Of a stretch of 23,726 bases of DNA, positions 1 through 9,925 are shown in pieces. The DNA lies in the NCBI GenBank assembly GCA_002118135.1, contig BDIU01000520.1, positions 1-23,726 of the forward strand, given 5' to 3'. The position numbers were made by a program, and so were the translations under genes. Within the stretch, counting starts at the first letter, position 1. Each line of letters begins with the position of its first letter. Origin of the DNA: Trebouxia sp. TZW2008. Taxonomy: Eukaryota > Chlorophyta > Trebouxiophyceae > Trebouxiales > Trebouxiaceae. The notes under the pieces were generated by a model. The model made no database searches. It saw only the letters and a program-made list of their open reading frames with translations, and was not told the DNA's origin.

Positions 1-253
1 TGTCGGCTTTCGCCCATTCGCCATTCGGCTGGGGCTCGTGACCTTTCTGCTCTCTCACTGGTCCTGTGTCCACTGGTCTTTCACTCTCTCACAGGTCCTG
101 TGACCTCAAATTACTTGGGAGGATACGAATCGACGAAATAATTTATCAAGATCGACTCTTGCGCACAATCGTAGCGCGGTGTGTCTATCACTGACAAAGC
201 CAGTCTTTGATGCAGAAGCAGACTTCAGGTGCCCTTGGTTGCTAACCGCGTTA
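1..253. other. Upstream region of the first gene, with a short direct repeat
   Basis: No gene is visible. An 18-bp segment (51-68) recurs at 85-102 with one mismatch, a direct repeat with a 34-bp period. The rest looks like 5' flanking or leader sequence of the small plus-strand gene that follows. No clear promoter element was seen. Confidence 0.4.
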
Positions 254-636
254 ATGCCCACTGACGCTGCCATATGGGTCACCGGGGCGTCCAGCCTTGG
301 TCTTGGTAGGACACCTCGCGCAGGTTCACAGCCCATGTATGTATGCGTTTGACATAGTGTCGTTCTCGCAGTTGGAGGCACAATTGCTCTAACATTTCTA
401 GGCGCTGTGTTGACCGCCAGAGGCCTCGCACAAGTAAGTGATCTGAGGGGCTCTAGCTGTGTTGCGACTCAGATGTTGTGGACTATGGTCGGTACCTGCG
501 GGCACGCATTCAGGGCAACAGCGGGATACTAGATGAACCTGATCAGCAAGTGGTCACCAGAAGAAGGCGAATGAAGCCTATCAAGAAATTGGAAGAAACA
601 GACAAACCCGCCACAAAAGACAGCACAGATGCATGA
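254..636 (+). CDS. Small predicted single-pass membrane protein, unidentified (3 exons)
   Basis: Not recognised. Proposed exons are 254-305, 372-433 and 514-636, giving 78 aa with matching phases (1, then 0). The start is the ATG at 254. The second exon ends at a strong GTAAGT donor (434). Residues about 7-33 are hydrophobic and rich in G, A, L and V (core GGTIALTFLGAVLTA), so one membrane helix is likely. The tail is hydrophilic and basic, with an RRRR cluster. An alternative third exon, 561-680 joined to 1197-1292, also keeps phase and gives a 109-aa protein ending in KWPKSKP. I cannot decide between the two from sequence alone. The gene converges on APC8. Membrane location is inferred from hydrophobicity only, and the gene itself is a moderate-to-low confidence model. 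Confidence 0.4.
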
Positions 637-1082
637 TTGCAGTGATGACACTTTTGATGCACACCTACAAGCTGCAGAAGGTATGCTCTCATATCGCATG
701 AGTCTGCTGCCTATCAGAGCAGACTGCTTTTCCTGTTGAAGTTGAATAGTCATGCAGGATTTTCCTGGTGAATGTTTGCATGCAGCCTCACGGACTGCCA
801 AAACAGGCTGTGCTGTGAGTGCGATTTTAGCATCGTCTGGTCACATCATGACATGCACGGACAAGCTAGTTGGCTGTGTGATAGAAAGAATTGGCACTAT
901 TGGAGCGTTGTCAATACAGCCGATCATTGATTTATGCTGCAATTGTTGCAGACAATAGAGTCTGCCACAGAAGAGGCAAGCAGATAGCTCAATTTAAGAG
1001 TGCTTGTTATGTGCCATGTCCACAACACTGACAGAAGGCTTTTGCATGAATTATGATGGCACTGGGTTTTGAGCATTTTGCA

Positions 1083-1100
1083 AGAGAGAGAGAGAGAGAG
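1083..1100. repeat. GA dinucleotide microsatellite
   Basis: An uninterrupted AG/GA run of about nine units, within a putative intron or 3' region. Seen directly. Confidence 0.9.
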
Positions 1101-1913
1101 TAATCTTACATGCTTTAGCCAGCCAACAAGGCTGATCACAAGAGGCCATGAAGTTTGATGTGTATCTGTGATCATGCATGCAGGTGACTCTTACAGCAGA
1201 ACCTAACAGATGTCTTCCGGAAGATGCATCATAGGGTTCACAGCTTAGTCTACATAACTGCTATTTCGAAATGGCCAAAGAGCAAGCCATAATATAGGAA
1301 ATTGCCACCAACAGCTCCATCACCGCAAGAAGAAGAATGGAGACTGATCCTCATCTTGCATGTACGTGCAGCTGCATCAATGGTCTACTTTGAGACTGTT
1401 TAAACTTTGTGAACAGCAGCCTGGGTGGCACATCAGGCTTTGCTGTTGTGTCAATGTTACAAAACTTCCTGATTTGACGACAAAAATGTTGTGCATGCCA
1501 GTGACAGTAACACCTCTATGGCAAAATCGTGTTGATGTGGAGGCAATCCTGTCCCTGGCATGCATGACTGATCCAGATGCGTGTTGTGTTGCAAGGTAGA
1601 CAAGGCCAGCCTGTTTGTCACATACAGTCAGGAGTTATTGTGCAACGGGATCTGCAGCAGATCTTGCCACTGTGGCAGCAGTGTTGGTCAGGGTCATGTT
1701 AATTCAAGCTCGCTCAGACCATGCTGCAATGCATTGCTGGCATGCTGATCCAACGTGCACGTCACGTGACTGCTTCACAGTGAACGCCACAATTTGCAAA
1801 ACCCACCTTTGCGTGCAAATGATCATGAGAACGTGATATACAAGCCATGTATAACTGCATGACAAGGGCAGCAAATGCCTTCAATGTGCAATGCCAGCGT
1901 GATGCTGTGGATC

Positions 1914-1918
1914 TTACA
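1914..1918 (-). promoter_or_regulatory. Candidate polyadenylation signal (TGTAA) of APC8
   Basis: The minus strand reads TGTAA four bases after the APC8 stop codon. TGTAA is the usual 3'-end signal of green algae. It is unusually close to the stop, so a later site may be the one used. Confidence 0.3.
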
Positions 1919-1922
1919 GAAT

Positions 1923-4900
1923 TCATGACCCTGACATTGGTGATGCACCTGCATCAGAACTTGGCGAAGTTGGTTCTTGCTGATGATGTGCAAGAGCATT
2001 CAAGGGCATAGGCACAGGTGTGGTGAAGACACCAGTTGTCGCTCTGTTGGCTTCTGCTGGGGGCGCAGCATGCTGATGCCTCTGCAAGCTACGTATCTCC
2101 CGCAACAAAGACTTCGCCTTCTCCTTTGATGGCGCGCCGTGGTCAAGAAGCTGTAAGCAATATGCCTCAGCCTCTGCCAAGTTGCCTGTAGCCTGCACAA
2201 GAAACACAAAGTTTCTTTCCTGCTTGCACTAGATTTCCTGCTTGCACTAGATGTCACAACTCCGCAGCCAAGTACGCAGCCAGGTGGACTCTGACAAACA
2301 CTCCTTGCTCACATGTTTGAATGGCAATGATCAGCCTCAAACAGCACTGGTGTACAGAGAACCTCACATCCGCTCAAATCAATAATTGAGGCATACAGCT
2401 GCTTGCAACTTGTAACAGGACGCCATCACACATCAGCATCATGAGCCCAGTGAGCAAGAACAATTCGCTTGAGATGCAGGTGGTAAGTACTGCAGGCTCC
2501 ACAATCCAGATTAGAAATGGATATTGAAGCAGACACAGGATGTACAGCATACATGTCTAGTCCCCAACACAATTCATGAGAAGCTCAATCATCAAAAGCA
2601 TATACAGCAACTTTACATTGTACGGACAATCAGCATAAGAGCATTATTGATGCAAGGACAATGCAATCAAGAACGAATCACTTCATGCTGACTGCAGTGC
2701 TACCTGTCATTCAAGACAGTTCAATGCAAGGACAATCTTCTTGGTAACCAGAGCAATTGCTATAAAGAAACTTGACTGTATTATGCAGCAGCTGACCTTG
2801 GCATACTCAGCAAGGTACACAAGCGCATCCAGCTGATCACTGCCTGTGATGTTCTCAGCCTCAATTCGTTCCAGGTTCATCCTGAAGTAATGGGCTGCTT
2901 CTCTGGTCTCATTCCTGGCTTGATGCAACTTTGCCTGCTCCAGCTCACACAGATGCTGAGAAATGTTGCGTCTTTGCCCAGATTAATGCTGACAATGGGG
3001 TGTGTGGGCATCAGGCTTCCATGATTGTGAGGATTGCAACAAACAGCATACCAGCGGATTGAGTCAACCCATCATTACCAAACCTCCCTCTAAGTTTGTC
3101 TGCGAAGCAGCAGCACACAATCACTGCCGCCAGCTTATACACCGCACTGCCTAATGCTGGATGCTGTGGATGACCTGTCAATCAAGTCGGTAGCCAGCCA
3201 GCCAGACAAGCAGATAGGCAAGCAGACAGGCGAGTGAAAAGACTGACCAGCTTGTGCAGCGCAATGCCTTCCCGATCTCCGTTCTGCACAGCCCTACGGT
3301 AGCACCGGATGGCGGCCACCTCCATCTTGTCCTTGTCCACAGACTGCAGCTGGTCGTTTTCGTAGCACTGCCCCATAGCGCACCACATGCGGGCGTCATG
3401 CGGACGGAGCTGTGTTGCACGCCTGAAGTAGTACAGCGCATAGAAGGGCATGCGCAGCAGCTCGTACGTCTGGCCCAGCCCGTACCACGCCCTGTAGTCA
3501 CGTGGGTTCAGCTCCACTGCTCGCCTGTATGCCTCTGCATACCACGAAAATCCACTGTGATCCTGTGCATAGATGTCAATTGTGGGTGCTGCTGGCAACA
3601 ACTGCTGCAGTTTCTCATGCAATTCACCAAAGCTGCCTTTGCAAAAATGCCATGAAAGCACAGCAGCAGGCTGCCTTCACAGGCTGGCTAGGCATGCATA
3701 GTGACAGCCTGCTGAACTTGGCTTCATGGCAAGCCTCCAAGTCACAGTTATTCCACAACCCTTGCAACAGCTTGGTGACCTGGTCTACGGACTGCTGCAG
3801 CACTTCAGGAAAGATACATGGCAGGTTGCAAGGGCAAGAGCTTCCATGGGCTAGCATCAAGCCGCAACTGTCAGTAAGCCAGCATTGCGTGCAAGGCTCA
3901 CCTATGGCTGCTGACGTGTTCTTCATCTCCACATACTCATGCCCCATCAAGGTCCATGCACTCAAGTAATGCCTGTCTAGCTTCAGTGCACGCCGGAAAT
4001 ACATCACAGCCTGCAAGATAGCACCAAGATGAGCTGTGCTCGCATTTGCTGCCATCATAGCCATCAATTATCATTTCACGCCAACTGTCCCCTGCTACCA
4101 GCTGCATAAGCTTTTTCGCAGCACAAATAGGCACTGAGTTGCGTCCTAAATGAAATTGGTGACAGCACAATGAGGCATCAGGTCACGTCAGAATGAAGCT
4201 GGCCAGAGCTGCGTTCTTTAGCAACAATGCAGCTTTATATCAGCAAGGCTTTGCACATAATGTTTGCATACTGCAGCATTGCGGCTGACGTGCAGCAGGG
4301 TGCAACAGCAAAGGTGATTGGTCACCTTTTCATGCTGCGCCTTGAGGGAGTAGTAATTGCCAATGATGCAGCAGGTCTCAGGCCGGTACTTGTCAGTGGC
4401 TGCAGTACGGTGCGCAAGATGACTCAGCGCTGGGAAGTTTTCCTTCACATACAAGATGTTGGAGTGGGTGTCCATCCCCTGCATGCAAACAGGCTTGCTC
4501 AACTTCTGCAGCGCTGGCAACATCACATAGCACTTTCTCTGCCATCTCATGCTTACGCTTGCACAGCCATGACGGCTTGTCTTGCTTTGCAGCAACAGGT
4601 TTGATTCAGCTTGCACACAGCTGCGTATCAGACAGGCATAATCTCAATTGTGCCATCAGTCATATGACCTTGTACGTCCTTGCCGCTATGTACATTACTC
4701 TGTGCTCTCGATGGGCAATGCATATGCCAGCCTGCTATGAGCCACAGGCAAGTATTGTATGAGTTGGCTTGCAGGTCTGGCTCTCAGCGTCAACATTGCT
4801 AGTACAAATCAGGACATCAAGTCTTTTCACAGCCCTGTGGGAGTTGCATCAGACAAGTATGACCAATCTACATTGCCGCAGCAAGGGCTGACCTCAACAC

Positions 4901-7282
4901 GATGGGGATCCCGCTCTATAAGCTCCTCAAACAGCTCCTGGGCATCATCAAAGTTGCGTAGGTTGTACTGGGCCACAGCTGCCTGGGCTACTATCCAGTC
5001 ACTCTCAGGGAACTGCTGAGACAAAGTCTGCACCACCAGCATAGGCAAGGCCATGTCAAGCATGTGCAGTTTCATGTTGTGCATGTGCAGCTAGGAGGTG
5101 TGCAAGTGGTTTTGCCACTATCCAGTCACTGTCATGGGCACTGCTGAGACAGGGTCAGCAGCATCATGTTGAGGCAGTTCTATTTAAAAGGCATGCTAGG
5201 TGGGCAGGGGGCCTAGCAGCATCGTATGATGCTTATCAATGTGCAAGTAGACTGCTACTATCTAGTCACTCTCAGGAAACTGCTAAGACAGGGTCTGCAC
5301 CACCAGCAGCAAAAGCAGCTTGAAGATGTGAACTCACAGCTTCATGGTGTACATGTGCAGCTTGGAGGTGTACAATTACATTTGCTGCTTGCAGCAATGA
5401 TGCCATAAGTGACTCACAGCTTGCCCTGTCAACATGACGAACCATGATGTTACTAGGACACTAAAAATCAGGGCCACATGTCCATGTGGACTGCATCAGA
5501 TTTTGCCGAGCGCCACAAACTGTAGCGAGGTAGCTTGACAACTTGCACAACTTCAGGTAGCCTGACATGACATGGACACTTGGTTCCGGCTTTGCCATGA
5601 ACACTCACATTGCCATCTACACAACTCAAAATCGTATTGCAAGCAGACCTGAAGGCGAGAGAGGCCCTCCTGGTTTTCCTGCACCTCCAGGCACAGGCTG
5701 GCCAGGAAGAAGTCGCGCATCCAGTGGCGGGGCAGCCCCACCTCGCCCCCACCCTCCCTCTCACTCCACAGCACCTGCAGCGCCTGCAGTACCACCCGCC
5801 TTTGCTTGCTAGCCTGCTGTAACTGTCTCTATGTACTGATTTTCTCAATTGCCAGGTTCATGTAGCTATCTGTTAACAACAGACTGTGATACACCTCCAT
5901 AATCTCAGACTGTAACACCAGTCTATAACATCAGACTGCAACTACTGCACAGTCTGGTCTTACAGTAACAACCTAGTGTAACAACTGCAGTTTCAGAGGG
6001 CTCACACCATGCCCGCGTTATCACAGCAGACAATGCACTGCTGCTTGAGCTGAAATGCACATTGCAAGACTTGGACTGCAAAGCTGACAACAGTTGGAAG
6101 TCAGCCCACATCAATAAAAAGATGTGATGACTTTTGTGGTATCATGTCACAGCTCATGTCATCAACAGGTGGTCTCCATATGGGCACATTGCGGGTCCTC
6201 AGGGGTTTCAACATCTGTGCTCCAGGACTGCAAGGTAGAGTTGCTATGTGCAACAATGTAATGTACTGCAGAAGGCTAAGCATATAGCATGCTGCTTCGT
6301 TCGGGATTCATGCATGTTATTTGTGCATGAAGCAGGTCAGAACTTGTCTGATGGCAATGCTCACCTGCCAGGCTCCCCAGTTGCAGGGATAAGCTGTCAC
6401 AGACTCCAGCAAACATGTTTGAGCTTCGCTCTTTTGTTCCCTGTATGCAGCACACTGATTTGTCAGAATATGCAAGTATGTCTTGATGCATGCATCTGCA
6501 ACATTGCATGCCACAACAAATGTCACTCAACAGCAGACAAGCTGAAATCTGTCATCTTGTGTGCAAGTCTCAGCTTGACATAGTAATGTGGTTGAGTCAT
6601 GCAGTCTTTGTCGTTTTGCAGGCATATGTGAATTTGGGCAGGTGACAGTACAGACCTTACTTGTCAATAAGCACCAAGCCATACAGATAAAGGGCAAAAG
6701 GGTCTGCAGTGCCTTGCTGCCGTGCTGTGGACAGTTCTGTTTCAACAGCTTCTAAGTCCTTATTGCTGACGTTGTGCTTGCCCAATGGGCCGTCATTCTC
6801 AACCCGTTCCTCCCTGCATCAGGCACAGCAAGCCATGTGTAGGTGTGTGTTGGTCAGAAAAGCACAGACAGGCAACATTGATGTCAATAAATGAGCCTTA
6901 CTCTTTGCGCTTTTCCCCTGCTAGGTATAGAGCATAGCACCGCAGAAACTTTGCTTTCTGTCCTGGACTTACTCGTAGTACATGCGCTACTCTGCAATAC
7001 TCCTGTAACACAATGCACATGTTTTGAGAATAGGCTGAAAGATGTGGCGTTGGTGCTTTGCAGCATCACCTTCAGGTCAAAGTATGACTTTGCCAGCAGG
7101 TAGGTGTCGTCCTCATCTTCATCTGCGCTCGTGCTGGTGTGAGGCTCGTCATCAGTGTTGCTGGAAAGGCCATTCAGCTGCTCTGCCGCCCACCTCGCTG
7201 GGGCGTTCAAGCCTCGAGCACGCAGCTCGATCACTGCCTTTCTGAGCTCAGCACGCCGCTGCCCAGTCGTCTGATCACCCAT
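1923..7282 (-). CDS. APC8: APC8/CDC23, TPR subunit of the anaphase-promoting complex (11 exons)
   Basis: Scaffold TPR subunit of the APC/C ubiquitin ligase, which drives mitotic exit in the nucleus. Exons (- strand): 7282-7070, 7002-6902, 6813-6661, 6440-6365, 5783-5649, 5027-4893, 4478-4326, 4010-3902, 3534-3248, 2955-2797, 2192-1923. All phases agree and give 596 aa, against about 580-597 in plants and human. The start is the first ATG (7282), followed by MGDQ. The N-terminal family motif [11 protein letters not shown] (near residues 60-70) is present. Helical TPR repeats run through about residues 150-510, with the hallmark [15 protein letters not shown] near 345-358, then [13 protein letters not shown] and a [10 protein letters not shown] helix. 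The C-terminus after residue 507 has the conserved KSLLREI and then a Ser/Pro/Ala-rich tail. Exon 6 has decayed copies of its acceptor side upstream. The gene is head-to-head with SMN. Borders were placed by eye from GT/AG, phase and family alignment. Confidence 0.93.
2193..2796 (-). other. APC8 intron 10, with a tandem 17-bp duplication near the acceptor
   Basis: Introns of APC8 longer than 300 bp are 2193-2796, 3535-3901, 4479-4892, 5028-5648 and 5784-6364. In this one, a roughly 17-bp unit around 2217-2250 (core CTGCTTGCACTAGA) occurs twice in direct orientation, 17 bp apart, close to the acceptor of the last exon. Nothing else is recognisable in the remaining sequence of these introns apart from the exon 6 repeats listed separately. 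Confidence 0.5.
4991..5375 (-). repeat. Three tandem copies of the APC8 exon 6 acceptor junction, one functional
   Basis: The functional copy (about 4991-5105) holds the first residues of exon 6 ([11 protein letters not shown]), the acceptor and the intron tail. Copy 2 (about 5118-5236) and copy 3 (about 5258-5375) repeat this upstream of the exon with a period of about 130-140 bp. In copy 3 the acceptor CAG survives but the fourth codon is TAG. In copy 2 the acceptor AG is lost. Only the exon-proximal copy keeps both the acceptor and the open frame. Confidence 0.8.
6958..6972 (-). other. Intron-like 15-bp stretch retained as coding in APC8 exon 2
   Basis: The minus strand reads GTAAGTCCAGGACAG, which has perfect intron borders but only 15 bases. 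Reading through it gives VSPGQ and keeps the family's length between the AHVL and KAKFLRCY motifs, so I treat it as coding. Its removal would also stay in frame. Confidence 0.6.
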
Positions 7283-7703
7283 GCGCCCGAGGTCAATGCA
7301 TTGGAAAGATGTGCTGCAGCATTGATCGTGCAAGCTTCAAGCCTAGTTGAGCGCTATCGGAGCTGATCAAGGTGTAATGTACAGGCAAAACCGATCACGC
7401 GAGAGAAGCGACTGTGAGGCTTTATTAGCACGGGTCAGAGCTGAAGCGCTAGGGATGGACACCAATCAGCAGATACAGCGCCAGTTTGCCACTCACGGAA
7501 GAAGACCTTGCCTGCTTTGCAACACACAGTTCTGTGCGAAGTTGACCGCATTGACCTCGGGTTGACCGCTGTGTTCACCAACACACAAGCGTGCAGCGAC
7601 ATAAGCACAAGCATGGAGCTTTGCTGTTGACTCAAGTGACATCGCTGCTAGCAATCCGTGCCGGTACGCAATTCCCGATACTCGCTGCAAGGGACACTCT
7701 GTC
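7283..7703. promoter_or_regulatory. Shared upstream region of APC8 and SMN (head-to-head)
   Basis: 421 bp separate the two start codons, so both promoters and 5' leaders must lie here, or further upstream with undetected leader introns. No TATA box or known operator was recognised. Open frames crossing it (for example 7435-7635 minus and 7591-7854 plus) have no exon-like support. Confidence 0.5.
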
Positions 7704-9636
7704 ATGCCGGGTGACCAGGTCTCAGCAACGATTGAGGACGATATATTGCATCGGTAATCGAAAGTTGCGCGCATGCTGCTATCATTACTGTTGCAAGAGG
7801 AAGCAGCGCAGTCAGTCTGCATTGCGTGTGCAGGGCGTACGAAGCTGCTGTTGACAAGTATCACCAGATGGTCGGCCCGGACCGCCTAGTTGATCCGACT
7901 TTAGTGGGGTAAGTGCTGCTCAGAACATTTGCTGGCAGTTGCAGAAGATATCAATTGAGTTTGCTGCAGTCAGACCGCTACAGATGGCAAAGCAAGCTTG
8001 GGTCAACAAGCTTCAGCTACAGGAACTGCACAAGAACAGGCTGATACAGATTTGCAGCAGCCTGCAACAGCATCTACAAAGAGGATGTACTCAAAGGATG
8101 AAATACTAGATATAGCAGAGGTGCTAATCTCGCCACGTGTATTGCAAGCATGCGGTCATGCATGACCTGCTGCACATACATACCATTCTGCAAAGAACAC
8201 TTAGCTGTCTGCTTCTCTGCAGCTGAGCCAGGCAACTGGCAACTCAGATATTCTGCCAAGTTTACAGCTCTTTGGACTGCTGCAAGACTCCATCAGCCCT
8301 CAGCAGACAAAGCCAAACCATGCTACATCAAAAGCAAGTCAGCTCCAAGCAGACCTTAGGTCAAGTGCTCCTAGACCGTCAGTGCCTGACACTCATTCAG
8401 GTATACAGCATGCCAACCTCTGGCAAGTTAACGGTCATCAAGTGCTGCTATACTCACATGTATCCACAAAAGTACTGCAAATCCGACACAGCCATTGCTG
8501 TGCCTAGGTTCACAACAAGCCTCCATACATCAGAGCCCGCAAGACATGCCAATGGCCACACAGGAAAGCCAACAGCAGCCAGCAGAGAGTCAACAGTACA
8601 GTCAGGCTGACTGGGACGCTTACTGGCAGTACTATGGTAATCCTGATGCACTGGCTATTGATGCCTGCATTTGCTGCTTGCAAATGCTGTCCATTTAGAA
8701 AGGGACTGATACTCACCTGATCAGCTACCTGCCTCACGCTAGTTGTCCAGATGAGCAGGGGCAGGCGTCGCAGACAGTCAACTGTTGCAGCAGCAGTTCA
8801 GCTGAGGCACAATGTAGTTGCTTATACGCTATGCACATGCATGGTGTGTTACAGCATAACGTGTTACAGCTGATGTTATTCAGCAAACGATGTGCAAGAC
8901 AGCTTGTTATGTGTAGGGTACTCAGCAGCCCCACCCCCACCCCCACCTGCACCCCATCTATGTCTAACCCACATCAAGCTGCTAGAGCAGATGCTGTCTG
9001 CAAGCACAGGTCAGCCTTGCCATGGGAATGTCCATCTCATGTCTTGACAATACCTGTTAAAATGCACCTGTTAAGTTAACATGCACCCATTCCAGCTGTT
9101 CAAGCTGAATCATCATGCGCCACAGCTTTTGGCTGAAATCATGCTGCAAGTGCTGGCCTCTGCAGCAATGGCTGATCATGAAATTGTACAGGCCTTGCAA
9201 ACCTGTACGCTTACTTGTCACCTGTTTGCGTAATTGGCGAGCTGGAAGCAGACTCCCAAAATTGCACTGACGAGCAAGCTTTGGAAAGACGCCGTGACCA
9301 CATTGTCATCTGTTGAGCAGCCTTTGTAAGAAACCAGGCTAAGGCTAGAAGAACAAAAACCATACTAAGGCATCTGGGATCACAATAGGAGCCTCTTTCA
9401 AGATAAGCAGCTTGACATAACAGCCCTGACTGAGTGCTGTGCACACTGCAGAGCAAAGCCAAGCTGTTCCTGATGCAGTGCCGGCTGCTCCTGCTGCCTC
9501 AACTGCCAGGGATGCTTTGCAAACTCGTGCTGAAGGCATACAAGGGGGAGCGCTGTCAGATCTATTGTTGGCATGGTTTGATGCTGGATACCAGACAGGA
9601 AAGCACGAAGCACAGATGCAGCGGCAGCAACAGTAA
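7704..9636 (+). CDS. SMN: Survival of motor neuron (SMN) homologue without a visible Tudor domain (7 exons)
   Basis: SMN is the oligomeric core of the complex that loads Sm proteins onto spliceosomal snRNAs. Exons: 7704-7753, 7834-7908, 7970-8120, 8223-8400, 8508-8636, 8926-9009, 9452-9636. All phases agree and give 283 aa. Residues 10-26 (IEDDILHRAYEAAVDKY) match the N-terminal Gemin2-binding helix. The middle (about 42-194) is Gln/Ala/Ser-rich, with DWDAYWQYY at its end. A PPPPPP run starts at 197. The C-terminal YG box is LSDLLLAWFDAGYQTG (257-272), followed by a Gln-rich end. The aromatic/acidic Tudor fold expected between the N-terminal helix and the proline run is not seen, as in fission yeast Smn1. 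The exon 3 donor (GTGCTA) is weak. The exon 5 to 6 join skips a 289-bp intron. The family call rests on the two terminal motifs plus the polyproline run. Confidence 0.82.
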
Positions 9637-9925
9637 AATCTAATTCTGTGCAGAACTGTGCAGCATATGCACCAGCTCAAGTGTGAGTGGTGTCACAGAT
9701 ACTCTCATGCCCAAGTGACCTCTGAGTGTCAAAAGCATGAAGCACAGGCTCAGACCAAAAGAGCCCTTCCAGCACTACGTAATTTCTTAAGGACCATGTC
9801 CGAAATGAAATGTTTACTGTATCATGTGCTGATATGTGCATTGATCAGAGCAATCTAGGCATTGCGTTCTGATTTACAAACACATGCAACCGTGTCCTGT
9901 GACATGACTCAACTGAGGAAGGGCT
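9637..9925. other. Convergent intergenic region between SMN and FAM91
   Basis: 289 bp between the two stop codons. It must hold both 3' UTRs. Apart from the candidate signal at 9874, nothing was recognised; short open frames here are not supported. Confidence 0.6.
9874..9878 (-). promoter_or_regulatory. Candidate polyadenylation signal (TGTAA) of FAM91
   Basis: The minus strand reads TGTAA about 48 bases past the FAM91 stop, a typical distance for the green-algal 3'-end signal. Confidence 0.4.

Larger units (their letters stand above)
637..1922. other. Convergent intergenic region between the small + gene and APC8
   Basis: No convincing independent gene. It contains the alternative last exon of the upstream gene (1197-1292, stop TAA at 1290) behind an acceptor ending at 1196, and a donor-like GTATGC at 681. 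Short open frames on both strands (for example 1360-1599 and 1615-1836) lack exon-like borders and family resemblance. From about 1300 to 1900 I see nothing definable. Confidence 0.4.

Noticed and set aside
3254..3655. Plus-strand open frame of 133 codons
   Set aside because: It lies antisense to APC8 exon 9, whose TPR sequence and phase-matched borders are certain.
5567..5812. Plus-strand Gly/Pro-rich, collagen-like frame
   Set aside because: It is the complement of APC8 exon 5; the bias is a shadow of that exon's composition.
6150..6240. Possible extra APC8 exon on the minus strand (begins [11 protein letters not shown] after an acceptor)
   Set aside because: Joining exon 4 straight to 5783 keeps phase and reproduces the family spacing between WGAW and HWMRDFF; the extra piece hits a stop.
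8753..8812. Possible extra SMN exon (begins DEQGQASQTV)
   Set aside because: No suitable donor follows, and exon 5 joins the proline-rich exon in phase without it.
9100..9190. Plus-strand open stretch with LLAEIMLQVLASAA
   Set aside because: Lies inside the last SMN intron; including it breaks the phase between the proline-rich and YG-box exons.
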